Below, one piece after another: positions 8,278 through 16,464 of a DNA stretch of 64,000 bases. The translations under genes and the position numbers were made by a program. The notes beneath the pieces were generated by a model. That model worked only from the letters and a program-made list of their open reading frames with translations. It was not told the origin of the DNA and did no database searches. Numbering within the stretch: position 1 is the stretch's first letter; every line of letters starts with the position of its first letter. This DNA comes from Bacillus_BA fengqiuensis (GTDB lineage: Bacteria; Bacillota; Bacilli; Bacillales; Bacillaceae_H), in NCBI GenBank assembly GCA_030813035.1, contig JAUSTV010000004.1; one strand, given 5' to 3'.

Positions 8278-9885
8278 TTATTTCTGTTGCGCAAGCTCAA
8301 AAGAAGCTCGAACGAACTCTCTGAACAACGGCTGCGGTCTTGTCGGACGAGATCTGAATTCCGGGTGGAATTGAGACGCCAGGAACCATGGGTGATCTTT
8401 CAACTCAATAATTTCCACCAATCTGCCGTCAGGGCTTGTACCAGAGAATACGAAGCCTGCTTTTTCCATCGCTTGACGGTATTCGTTGTTGAACTCATAA
8501 CGGTGGCGATGGCGCTCATATACCACTTCGTCTTGATAAGCTTCATATGCCAATGTGTCTTCTGAAAGCTTACAAGGATACAAACCTAAACGAAGCGTAC
8601 CGCCTAAGTCTTCCACATCTTTTTGTTCAGGCAATAAGTCGATGATCGGGTTCGTCGTCGCCGGGTTAAGCTCAGCAGAATGAGCATCTTGCAAGCCCAG
8701 TACACTGCGCGCGAACTCTACAGATGCCAACTGCATCCCTAAACAAATACCGAAGAATGGAACCTTATTTTCACGGGCGAATTGTGTCGCTGCAATCTTA
8801 CCTTCCACTCCGCGATCGCCGAATCCGCCTGGAACAAGAATGCCATCTACATCAGATAACAGCTCTTTTGCGTTTTCTGCTGTTACATGTTCGGAATTAA
8901 TCCATTTTACATTTACGTCTGCATCGAAAGCATAACCTGCATGGCGAAGAGATTCCACAACAGAAATATAAGCATCTTGCAGTTCAACATATTTACCCAC
9001 AAGAGCGATCTTCACTGTATGGGAAAGACCTTTTACCTTCTCTACAAGCGCCTTCCACTCTGTCATGTCCGGTTCTTGTGTGCTTAATTTTAAATGATCG
9101 CACGTAATTTGATCTAGCTTTTGCTCTTGCAACGCCAGCGGTATTTCATATAATGTCTCTGCATCGCGACATTCAATAACTGCCTTGGAATCAATATCGC
9201 AGAATAATGCAAGCTTCTCTTTCATATCATCTGAAATTGGCATCTCCGTACGTACAACGATGACATTTGGCTGAATACCCAAGCTGCGTAATTCTTTTAC
9301 ACTGTGCTGAGTCGGTTTTGTTTTCATTTCACCCGCTGCCTTAATGTAAGGAACAAGCGTACAATGGATATACATCACATTGTCGCGGCCGATGTCGCTT
9401 TTAATTTGACGAATGGCTTCCAAGAACGGTAAAGATTCAATGTCCCCTACTGTTCCACCGATTTCCGTGATGACCACATCCGCATTTGTTTCTTTCCCTG
9501 CGCGGAAGACACGTTCTTTGATTTCGTTTGTGATGTGCGGAATAACCTGTACTGTACCGCCCAAATAATCACCGCGGCGTTCTTTTCTTAAAACGGTTGA
9601 ATAAACTTTACCAGTTGTTACGTTACTGTATTTATTTAAATTGATATCGATAAAACGCTCATAGTGACCTAAGTCTAAATCTGTTTCCGCGCCATCATCT
9701 GTTACGAATACTTCACCGTGCTGATATGGACTCATTGTTCCTGGGTCAACGTTAATATATGGGTCAAATTTTTGAATGGTCACGTTTAACCCGCGGTTTT
9801 TTAATAATCTTCCAAGTGAAGCAGCTGTAATTCCTTTTCCTAAAGACGATACAACGCCCCCGGTAACGAAAATATACTTTGTCAT
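8278..9885 (-). CDS. pyrG: CTP synthase
   Basis: A 535-aa amidotransferase that converts UTP, ATP and glutamine to CTP, the last step of pyrimidine nucleotide synthesis. The N-terminal synthetase domain has the P-loop GGVVSSLGKGI (9-19). The C-terminal class I glutaminase domain has GGFGDRG, the cysteine nucleophile in FFGICLGMQ and the His-Glu pair in FHPEF. Length is normal. The ATG at 9885 has TTGGAGGGG upstream. The long leader carries the pyrG-type GGGC start and an attenuator (listed separately), so control by CTP level through reiterative transcription is likely. Confidence 0.98.
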   Translation of the reverse strand: MTKYIFVTGGVVSSLGKGITAASLGRLLKNRGLNVTIQKFDPYINVDPGTMSPYQHGEVFVTDDGAETDLDLGHYERFIDINLNKYSNVTTGKVYSTVLRKERRGDYLGGTVQVIPHITNEIKERVFRAGKETNADVVITEIGGTVGDIESLPFLEAIRQIKSDIGRDNVMYIHCTLVPYIKAAGEMKTKPTQHSVKELRSLGIQPNVIVVRTEMPISDDMKEKLALFCDIDSKAVIECRDAETLYEIPLALQEQKLDQITCDHLKLSTQEPDMTEWKALVEKVKGLSHTVKIALVGKYVELQDAYISVVESLRHAGYAFDADVNVKWINSEHVTAENAKELLSDVDGILVPGGFGDRGVEGKIAATQFARENKVPFFGICLGMQLASVEFARSVLGLQDAHSAELNPATTNPIIDLLPEQKDVEDLGGTLRLGLYPCKLSEDTLAYEAYQDEVVYERHRHRYEFNNEYRQAMEKAGFVFSGTSPDGRLVEIIELKDHPWFLASQFHPEFRSRPTRPQPLFREFVRASFELAQQK

Positions 9886-10010
9886 TTTTTCCCCTCCAAG
9901 TGATAACTTTGCTATTTTAAGTTTTTACTTACACTCTTGTCATTCATACATCTTGCTTCGTAAACTTTTCCGCTATTATTTAACATCCCAGAGCACATAA
10001 TCATCTATGT

Positions 10011-10028
10011 AAGAATACATGTATTCTT
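10011..10028. promoter_or_regulatory. 18-bp perfect palindrome in the pyrG leader
   Basis: AAGAATACATGTATTCTT is perfectly symmetrical. It lies inside the transcribed pyrG leader, downstream of the attenuator and 126 bases before the start codon. It does not fit the Bacillus LexA, Rex, FadR or cre consensus. Possible operator; factor unknown. Confidence 0.4.
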
Positions 10029-10108
10029 TTCATTCAAACGATGTCTTGCAAAATGGTATGGATATAACGTTAATCTTCCACAAAATGAACGAACCTATTT
10101 AAGAGGAC

Positions 10109-10154
10109 TAAAATAAAAATTGCCCCCAAACCAACAAAACAGGTATGGGAGCAA
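10109..10154 (-). terminator. pyrG attenuator terminator
   Basis: On the minus strand TTGCTCCCATACC (10154-10142) pairs with GGTTTGGGGGCAA (10132-10120), followed by TTTTTATTTT. It starts about 50 bases after the GGGC transcription start. In B. subtilis pyrG, low CTP causes extra G residues to be added at the GGGC start; these pair with the pyrimidine-rich 5' arm and block the terminator. The 5' arm here (CUCCC) fits that model. Confidence 0.85.
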
Positions 10155-10197
10155 ATATTATAATTTCTATTAAATACAAATCACGTTCTTATTTAAA

Positions 10198-10239
10198 GAG
10201 CCCAAAAAAGATTCTACATATTTCAACAAAAAAAGTCAA
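10198..10239 (-). promoter_or_regulatory. pyrG promoter with GGGC initiation site
   Basis: On the minus strand: -35 TTGACT (10239-10234), a 17-base spacer, -10 TAGAAT (10216-10211), seven bases, then GGGCTC with its first G at 10203. GGGC as the initial transcribed bases is the known requirement for CTP-sensitive reiterative initiation at Firmicute pyrG promoters. The leader runs about 318 bases to the start codon. Confidence 0.88.
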
Positions 10240-10277
10240 GCTTCATTGCAATATGAGTTCAAATTTGAACAACCTCT

Positions 10278-10850
10278 TTATAGGTCGTCTTCTTCGTCAT
10301 CCTTATCATCATAATCTTCATCATCTTCGACCTCTTCGTCATCTAAATCGTAATCATCATCATCAATGACGTCATCGTCGAACTCATCTTCGTCTAAATT
10401 GTCGAAGTCCTCATCTTCTAACTCTTCATCGACATCGTCGCTGTCATCATCTTCTAAACTATCTAGATCTTCATATTCTAGATCTTCATCTTCCAGTTCA
10501 TCAAAGTCTTCTAAGTCTTCGTCTACGACTTTCTTCGCCTTCTTCTTCTTCTTCGGTTTTGCTACCGGAACCACTTCTTCATCGATTTGATCGTATGGAT
10601 ACCAGTTTCTCAATCCCCATTGGTTCTCCCCAACGGAAATAAAACGGCCATCGATATTTAAATCTGTATAAAATTGTGCTACTCTCACTCGCACTTCTTC
10701 TTCAGACAGGTCTAGAATAGCGATAATTTCGTCTAATATTGCTTTAAATGGAACTGCAGAGCGCTCTGATTTACCAGATAGAATCAGATAAGCAAGCTCA
10801 AGCATAGACATCTCTTGTAATTGCTCTTTTGAGTATTGTGCAAGACTCAA
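10278..10850 (-). CDS. rpoE: DNA-directed RNA polymerase delta subunit
   Basis: A 190-aa Gram-positive-specific RNA polymerase subunit that helps RNA polymerase recycle and lowers promoter complex stability. It has a folded N-terminal HARE-HTH domain (about 1-75: AQYSKEQLQEMSMLELAYLI and VAQFYTDLNIDGRF), the GLRNWYPYDQ segment, a short lysine patch (KPKKKKKAKK), then a C-terminal tail of almost only Asp and Glu, as in the family. The frame could begin with GTG at 10859, but AAAGGGTG is correctly spaced only for the TTG at 10850. In B. subtilis rpoE also follows a fatty-acid operon. Confidence 0.93.
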   Translation of the reverse strand: MSLAQYSKEQLQEMSMLELAYLILSGKSERSAVPFKAILDEIIAILDLSEEEVRVRVAQFYTDLNIDGRFISVGENQWGLRNWYPYDQIDEEVVPVAKPKKKKKAKKVVDEDLEDFDELEDEDLEYEDLDSLEDDDSDDVDEELEDEDFDNLDEDEFDDDVIDDDDYDLDDEEVEDDEDYDDKDDEEDDL

Positions 10851-10905
10851 ATTCAGCACACCCTTTCTATGTATACATGTTATCTATATAATAATAAATC
10901 CACGC

Positions 10906-11061
10906 AAATCATTTGACGTGGATAAAAAAATCATCCACGTCAAATGATTTATGCATAAGCGGCTGCCAAACACCCTTACGGGTTCTTGTCAGCCGCTTAT
11001 GTGAGAACCTTTGTTAGCTCATTCAAACTGAAGGAACAAAAAGGCATAAATAGCGAATGAG
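10906..11061 (+). ncRNA. Structured repeat element E1, copy 1 (three stems, possible pseudoknot)
   Basis: P1 is a perfect 18-bp stem, AAATCATTTGACGTGGAT (10906-10923) with its complement at 10933-10950. P2 is CATAAGCGGCTG (10954-10965) with CAGCCGCTTATG (10990-11001), and its loop contains CCCTTACGGGTTCTTG. The following linker GAGAACCTTTGTT could pair (AGAACC with GGTTCT in the P2 loop). P3 is CTCATTC/GAATGAG (11018-11024 with 11055-11061). The second copy at 28945 keeps the loops but changes the stems in a compensating way. It lies between rpoE and icmF; no open reading frame of note. Whether it is transcribed is unknown. The rest of the gap to icmF (11062-11320) shows nothing I can name. 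Confidence 0.7.
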
Positions 11062-11320
11062 AGAAAGCTCGGTGATAACGGCTAAAAAATAGCGCTTCAC
11101 TTGAAAGTTTTCGCAAAAATCCACTATTTTACAAGCTCTTAAATACATACCATTCATTATAAACAAATTCAATGCATTTATGCTAGTACCCGAGTAAATC
11201 TTTCTAAAAAAACTGACCAAACTTATTATGGGCAATTATAGAAAACGAAACAATTGCATGTACTTTTTTCATAGGGCTGTTTTCACACATATTGCTGCTT
11301 TTGGGCGTTCAAACTCCTGT

Positions 11321-14300
11321 TTACATGTTTCTCCGGTACTGTCCCCCGACTTCGTATAAAGCCTTTGTGATTTGTCCAAGGCTCGCCGATTTGACCGTCT
11401 CCATTAATTCAGCAAAAATATTCCCATTGTTCCGGGCGGTTTCCTTCAACCTTGTTAGAGCAAGGTCCGCTTCCTTCTCGTGATTCTTCTGAAAAAGCTG
11501 AAGCTGCTGAATTTGATATTCCTTTTCTTCCCTGGACGCTCGTGCCAGCTGCATCTCATTAACCGTCTCTTCAGATGGGGGATTCGGGTTCAAGTATGTG
11601 TTGACTCCAATAATCGGCAGCTCTCCCAAATGCTTTTTCATTTCATACAACATCGACTCATCCTGGATTTTCCCACGCTGATACTGCATTTCCATGGCCC
11701 CCAGTACACCGCCTCGCTGGCTGAGCCGTTCAAACTCCTGTAACACCGCCTCTTCTACCAAATCTGTCAGCTCCTCAATGATAAAGGAACCTTGAAGCGG
11801 ATTTTCGTTCTTCGTTAAACCGTGTTCCTTTGTGATGATCATTTGAATGGCCATCGCACGGCGAACAGATTCTTCCGTTGGTGTGGTGATGGCCTCATCA
11901 TAAGCGTTCGTATGCAGGGAATTGCAGTTATCATGCAATGCCATCAATGCTTGCAATGTCGTACGGATATCATTGAAATCCACTTCCTGGGCATGAAGCG
12001 ACCTCCCTGATGTTTGTACATGATATTTCAGTTTTTGGCTCCGTTCATTCGCTCCGTACTTTTCTTTCATGACAATCGCCCATATGCGCCTTGCCACACG
12101 CCCGATCACGGTATATTCAGCGTCTAAGCCATTACTGAAAAAGAACGATAAGTTAGGGGCAAAATCATCGATTTTCATCCCTCTGCTTAAATAGTATTCT
12201 ACATACGTAAACCCGTTTGCCAGCGTAAAGGCAAGCTGTGAAATCGGATTGGCTCCCGCTTCGGCAATATGATAGCCGGAGATGGAGACGGAATAATAAT
12301 TTCGTATATCCTTTTCGATGAAGTACTGTTGAATGTCTCCCATCATTTTCAACGCGAACTCCGTCGAAAAGATGCAAGTGTTTTGCCCTTGGTCTTCCTT
12401 TAGAATATCCGCCTGCACCGTTCCTCTTACGGTTCTTAACGTTACTGTTTTGACTTGTTCATATTCCGCTTCTGTCACCCTTCGCCCCAGCCGTTGCGTT
12501 TCTTTTTCAACCTGCTGGCAGATGGCCGTGTTCATGAACATCGCTAAAATAATAGGAGCAGGACCATTAATTGTCATAGAAACAGACGTTGAAGGATGGC
12601 ATAAGTCAAAACCCTGATAAAGCTTTTTCATATCGTCGAGGGTACATACACTGACACCGCTCTCTCCGATTTTCCCAAAAATATCCGGGCGGTAATCCGG
12701 ATCTTCCCCATATAAAGTAACGGAATCAAATGCCGTACTGAGCCGCTTCGCTTCATCGTCTTTAGACAGATAGTGAAACCTTCGATTGGTCCGCTCAGGA
12801 GTCCCCTCTCCCGCGAACTGGCGCTTCGGATCTTCTCCTTCCCGTTTAAACGGAAAGACCCCGGCTGTATAAGGAAAAGACCCCGGCACATTTTCTTTAT
12901 AAATCCACCGGAGAATTTCGCCGTAATCCCGAAAAGCAGGCAGCATGATTTTAGGAATGGAAAGTCCCGATAAGGTTACCGTTTTCAACTTCGTTCTGAT
13001 TTCTTTTCCTCTGATATTTGTAACAAGCTGATCATCATTATACCTTTTTTTCATTTCAGGCCACGTTTGCAAATGCTGGGCCGACTGACCGCTCAATTGC
13101 TTCTGAAAGTTTTCCGCAGCTTGTTCCAACGCTTCAAGAGCTGTTTCCTCACTCTGAAGTTGTTGAAGGGCATGAAGCGCCCCTTCCACTTGATAAAAAC
13201 GGCGGGCCATTTCCACCTGTTCTTCGGCTTGGCGATGATACGAGCGCACGGTATCGGAAATTTCCCTTAAATACGTTTCCCGTTCAGGAGGGATAATCAC
13301 ATGCTGGGGAACGACTTTTTCGATCACTTGTAAATTTGTCTCCCAATTCACCTTTAGCTTCCGCCTCATGAATTCGATTAATTTCACAAAAAAGGTATTG
13401 GTTCCAGGATCATTAAACTGGCTGGCAATCGTTCCGTAAACCGGCATTGTTTCCAAGTCTTGATCAAACAGCATATGGTTTCGTTGATACTGGCGTTCCA
13501 CTTGACGTTTGGCATCTTCTGACCCTTTTTTCTCAAATTTGTTTATGACGACGAAATCCGCATAATCCATCATCTCAATTTTCTCGAGCTGAGATGGGGC
13601 ACCGAACTCGCTCGTCATGACATAAATGGCAACATCACAAATATCCTTGATTTGAGCATCCGCCTGGCCGATCCCGCTTGTTTCTACGATGATAAGATCA
13701 AATCCGGCAGCTTTGACAATGGCAATGGCATCTTTGATCGCTGCTGATAACTCGGAGCCCGATTTCCGGGTCGCCAAACTGCGCATATACACTCTTGGCG
13801 AAGAGACGGCATTCATCCGGATTCGATCCCCTAACAGCGCCCCTCCTGTCTTTTGCTTTGTCGGATCAATCGATAACACGGCGATGGACAGATGAGGGGT
13901 TTCATTCAAAAAACGGCGCAGCAACTCATCCGTTAACGAACTTTTTCCGGCTCCACCCGTTCCTGTCATCCCCAGAATCGGCGTTATCGATGTCGATGAT
14001 GCCGCCTTCCCTTTTATCTCTTCCAAAGTTGCCGCTTGCTCCCGGCTTCCACACGTACCATTTTCAGCAAGACTGATTAGTTTTGCGACCAATTGATGAT
14101 TGGAGGAATTTAATGAGCCCCCTTCATGCCCCATTTCCCCGGTCGTTACAAAATCACACTCTTGTAACATGACGTTAATCATTCCTTGAAGTCCAAGCTT
14201 CCGTCCATCTTCAGGCGAGAAAATGCGGGCAATTCCATATTCATGGAGTTCTTCTATTTCTTTAGGAATAATGACACCCCCGCCTCCGCCGTATATGCGA

Positions 14301-14575
14301 ATATGGGAAGCCCCTCTTTCATTCAGCAAATCATACATATATTTAAAATAATCAATATGTCCGCCTTGATAAGAAGAGATGGCAATCCCTTGGACATCCT
14401 CCTGTATGGCAGCGCTTACAATTTCTTCAACGGAACGATTGTGACCCAAGTGGATCACTTCCGCTCCGCTTGCCTGTAAAATACGGCGCATAATATTAAT
14501 AGAGGCATCATGTCCATCGAATAAACTTGAGGCCGTGACAAATCGAACAGGATTTTTTAACGAATAACGTTCCAT
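11321..14575 (-). CDS. icmF: Fused isobutyryl-CoA mutase IcmF (B12 domain, G-protein chaperone and mutase in one chain)
   Basis: A 1084-aa adenosylcobalamin enzyme that interconverts isobutyryl-CoA and n-butyryl-CoA; related enzymes also act on pivalyl-CoA/isovaleryl-CoA. The N-terminal B12-binding domain (about 1-145) has DGHD at 20-23, with His22 as the cobalt ligand. A MeaB-like GTPase (about 195-420) has the P-loop GTGGAGKSS (205-213), with VINKFEKKGS as the base-recognition loop. A linker follows, then the substrate-binding TIM-barrel mutase (about 560-1084). This order defines IcmF, as opposed to two-subunit Icm or methylmalonyl-CoA mutase. The start at 14575 has AGGGAGGG. It is the last gene of the fatty-acid operon, 15 bases after the TetR gene. 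Confidence 0.96.
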   Translation of the reverse strand: MERYSLKNPVRFVTASSLFDGHDASINIMRRILQASGAEVIHLGHNRSVEEIVSAAIQEDVQGIAISSYQGGHIDYFKYMYDLLNERGASHIRIYGGGGGVIIPKEIEELHEYGIARIFSPEDGRKLGLQGMINVMLQECDFVTTGEMGHEGGSLNSSNHQLVAKLISLAENGTCGSREQAATLEEIKGKAASSTSITPILGMTGTGGAGKSSLTDELLRRFLNETPHLSIAVLSIDPTKQKTGGALLGDRIRMNAVSSPRVYMRSLATRKSGSELSAAIKDAIAIVKAAGFDLIIVETSGIGQADAQIKDICDVAIYVMTSEFGAPSQLEKIEMMDYADFVVINKFEKKGSEDAKRQVERQYQRNHMLFDQDLETMPVYGTIASQFNDPGTNTFFVKLIEFMRRKLKVNWETNLQVIEKVVPQHVIIPPERETYLREISDTVRSYHRQAEEQVEMARRFYQVEGALHALQQLQSEETALEALEQAAENFQKQLSGQSAQHLQTWPEMKKRYNDDQLVTNIRGKEIRTKLKTVTLSGLSIPKIMLPAFRDYGEILRWIYKENVPGSFPYTAGVFPFKREGEDPKRQFAGEGTPERTNRRFHYLSKDDEAKRLSTAFDSVTLYGEDPDYRPDIFGKIGESGVSVCTLDDMKKLYQGFDLCHPSTSVSMTINGPAPIILAMFMNTAICQQVEKETQRLGRRVTEAEYEQVKTVTLRTVRGTVQADILKEDQGQNTCIFSTEFALKMMGDIQQYFIEKDIRNYYSVSISGYHIAEAGANPISQLAFTLANGFTYVEYYLSRGMKIDDFAPNLSFFFSNGLDAEYTVIGRVARRIWAIVMKEKYGANERSQKLKYHVQTSGRSLHAQEVDFNDIRTTLQALMALHDNCNSLHTNAYDEAITTPTEESVRRAMAIQMIITKEHGLTKNENPLQGSFIIEELTDLVEEAVLQEFERLSQRGGVLGAMEMQYQRGKIQDESMLYEMKKHLGELPIIGVNTYLNPNPPSEETVNEMQLARASREEKEYQIQQLQLFQKNHEKEADLALTRLKETARNNGNIFAELMETVKSASLGQITKALYEVGGQYRRNM

Positions 14576-14590
14576 TTGGCCCTCCCTGGT

Positions 14591-15223
14591 TTACTTATTT
14601 TCGCTCGCTAAATTATATAGCAGAAATTTCATTTGCATGTCAGTATATTCTTCCAATGAATACAAACGATGCAATGCCCAGCGGCGGAACGCCCACATTT
14701 GCCCTTGCACAAAAATATGATGGGATAGTAAATGCACTTCTTCTGAAGTTAACTGAAATTGCCCGTTTTTCACACATCCTTCAATGACTCTTTCAAAGAT
14801 GGACACAAGCTCCAGCTCTTTTTTCAATACGTAAGACAGCGCATCTTTCGGCAGCGATTTCACCTCTTGATACATGACCAATATTTCATCTTGCAGCTCA
14901 TCGACCACTTTAAAAAAATTTCGGATGGTTCGTTTAAGACTATCAATGGTCGGGGGTTCTTGTTGGACAATCTCATCCAATCGATTGCTTACTTGATCGT
15001 AAATACTGTCACAAACGAGATAGAGCACGTCTTCTTTCGTTTGAATGTATTCGTACAATGTTCCGATACTAAAGCCTGATGCTTTGGCAATTTCCCGTGT
15101 TGTCGTCCTATGAAACCCCTTCTTCTTAAAAAGGCTGACAGCACCTTTTACCATTTGGTCCCGGCGCTTTTCGATCAGCCTTTCATCCTTGACGGAAGCG
15201 GGCACTTGGTGCTTTCTTGTCAT
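14591..15223 (-). CDS. TetR/AcrR family transcriptional regulator of the fatty-acid operon
   Basis: A 210-aa regulator. The N-terminal helix-turn-helix is clear (AVSLFKKKGFHRTTTREIAK, then ASGFSIGTLYEYIQTKEDVL); the C-terminal helical ligand domain is of the type that binds acyl-CoAs in related fatty-acid regulators. A GTG at 15232 is in frame, but AGGGTGAGG lies just ahead of the ATG at 15223, so I prefer the latter. It lies 17 bases after acdA and 15 before icmF, so it probably controls its own operon. The palindrome CGAGC-AGTC-GCTCG before the thiolase gene is a candidate operator. Ligand not determinable from sequence. Confidence 0.9.
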   Translation of the reverse strand: MTRKHQVPASVKDERLIEKRRDQMVKGAVSLFKKKGFHRTTTREIAKASGFSIGTLYEYIQTKEDVLYLVCDSIYDQVSNRLDEIVQQEPPTIDSLKRTIRNFFKVVDELQDEILVMYQEVKSLPKDALSYVLKKELELVSIFERVIEGCVKNGQFQLTSEEVHLLSHHIFVQGQMWAFRRWALHRLYSLEEYTDMQMKFLLYNLASENK

Positions 15224-15240
15224 TTTCCTCACCCTATCAT

Positions 15241-16380
15241 TTATTTCGTTACATATCTCGAAACAACTAAACGTTGAATCTCTTGAGTTCCTTCATATAT
15301 CTGGGTAATTTTCGCATCACGCATGAAACGCTCGACCGGATAATCTTTCGTATATCCGTATCCCCCAAAAATTTGGACAGCCTCCGTTGTCACCTTCATG
15401 GCGGCATCCCCGGCAAACAACTTGGACATGGCTGATTCCTTTCCATATGGCAATCCTTGTGATTCCAGCCAGGCCGCTTGGTAGGTCAAAAGGCGTGCCG
15501 CTTCAATACTTGTCGCCATATCGGCGAGCTTAAACGCAATTCCTTGCTGGGCTGTTAACGGCTTACCGAATTGGTGGCGCTCCTTTGCATAATCGGCTGC
15601 CGCATCCAGCGCGCCTTGAGCGATTCCGACGGCTTGAGCCGCAATGCCATTGCGTCCTCCATCCAATGTCATCATGGCAATCTTAAAACCTTCTCCTTCA
15701 TTCCCCAGCAAATTTTCCTTCGGTACACGACAATCTTCAAAGACTATTTCTGTTGTAGGGGATGAACGAATACCTAGCTTGCTCTCTTTTTTCCCCACCG
15801 AAAAGCCCTTCATATCTTTTTCGATAATAAAGGCGCTTGTTCCTCTTTGTTTCCCGGCAGGATCCGTTAATGCAAAAACAATGTAATAATCCGCGATTCC
15901 TCCATTCGTGATGAAGATCTTCGAACCGTTCAAAATATAATCATCGCCGTCTCTTTTGGCTGTTGTCCGCATCCCCCCCGCATCCGATCCAGAACCGGGC
16001 TCCGTTAAACCATAAGCTCCAATGCTTTTTCCTTCCGCCATTGGCTTTAAATATTTTTGTTTTTGCTCTTCTGTGCCAAACTTATAAATCGGCCAACCGG
16101 CTAACGATGTATGCGCAGATAAGGTCACACCTGTTGAGGCACACACTCTTGATAACTCTTCTACCGCGATACAATAAGCCAAGTAATCGCTGCCCGTTCC
16201 GCCGTATTCTTCAGGCCAAGGGATTCCTGTTAAACCGAGCTTTGCCATTTTATCGAAAATCACACGGTCAAATCGTTCTTCTTCATCCCGTTCAGCGGCT
16301 GTCGGAGCCACTTCATTTTCGGCAAAGTCCCGCACCATTGTTCGAATCATTTCATGTTCTTCGGATAATTTGAAATACAT
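15241..16380 (-). CDS. acdA: Acyl-CoA dehydrogenase (AcdA type)
   Basis: A 379-aa FAD enzyme catalysing the first, alpha-beta oxidation step of acyl-CoA breakdown; electrons go to ETF. The FAD/substrate signature GLTEPGSGSD, the FITNGG strand, the C-terminal FGGYGYTKDYPVERFMRDA and the catalytic glutamate in IYEGTQEIQR (Glu363) are present. The sequence closely resembles B. subtilis AcdA, which lies in a fadF-acdA-rpoE operon under FadR. An ATG at 16389 is in frame, but AAAGGGG is spaced correctly only for 16380. It is followed 17 bases later by the TetR gene. Confidence 0.93.
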   Translation of the reverse strand: MYFKLSEEHEMIRTMVRDFAENEVAPTAAERDEEERFDRVIFDKMAKLGLTGIPWPEEYGGTGSDYLAYCIAVEELSRVCASTGVTLSAHTSLAGWPIYKFGTEEQKQKYLKPMAEGKSIGAYGLTEPGSGSDAGGMRTTAKRDGDDYILNGSKIFITNGGIADYYIVFALTDPAGKQRGTSAFIIEKDMKGFSVGKKESKLGIRSSPTTEIVFEDCRVPKENLLGNEGEGFKIAMMTLDGGRNGIAAQAVGIAQGALDAAADYAKERHQFGKPLTAQQGIAFKLADMATSIEAARLLTYQAAWLESQGLPYGKESAMSKLFAGDAAMKVTTEAVQIFGGYGYTKDYPVERFMRDAKITQIYEGTQEIQRLVVSRYVTK

Positions 16381-16464
16381 GTTCCCCATCCCCTTTTTAA
16401 CTAGGTTTCTGAAAAGAATTCTCCCACTTCAAACAACCTGCCAGAGTGTTAAGTGGTGTGCAGT

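Noticed and set aside
10366..10590. Plus-strand ORF rich in serine and lysine
   Set aside because: It is the antisense reading of the Asp/Glu repeat tail of rpoE, with no ribosome site.
10869..10878. ATGTATACAT palindrome before rpoE
   Set aside because: A ten-base AT-rich palindrome is expected by chance; no second site or known match.
11023..11235. 70-aa minus-strand ORF in the icmF-rpoE gap
   Set aside because: No ribosome site, no recognisable family, and it overlaps the structured element E1.
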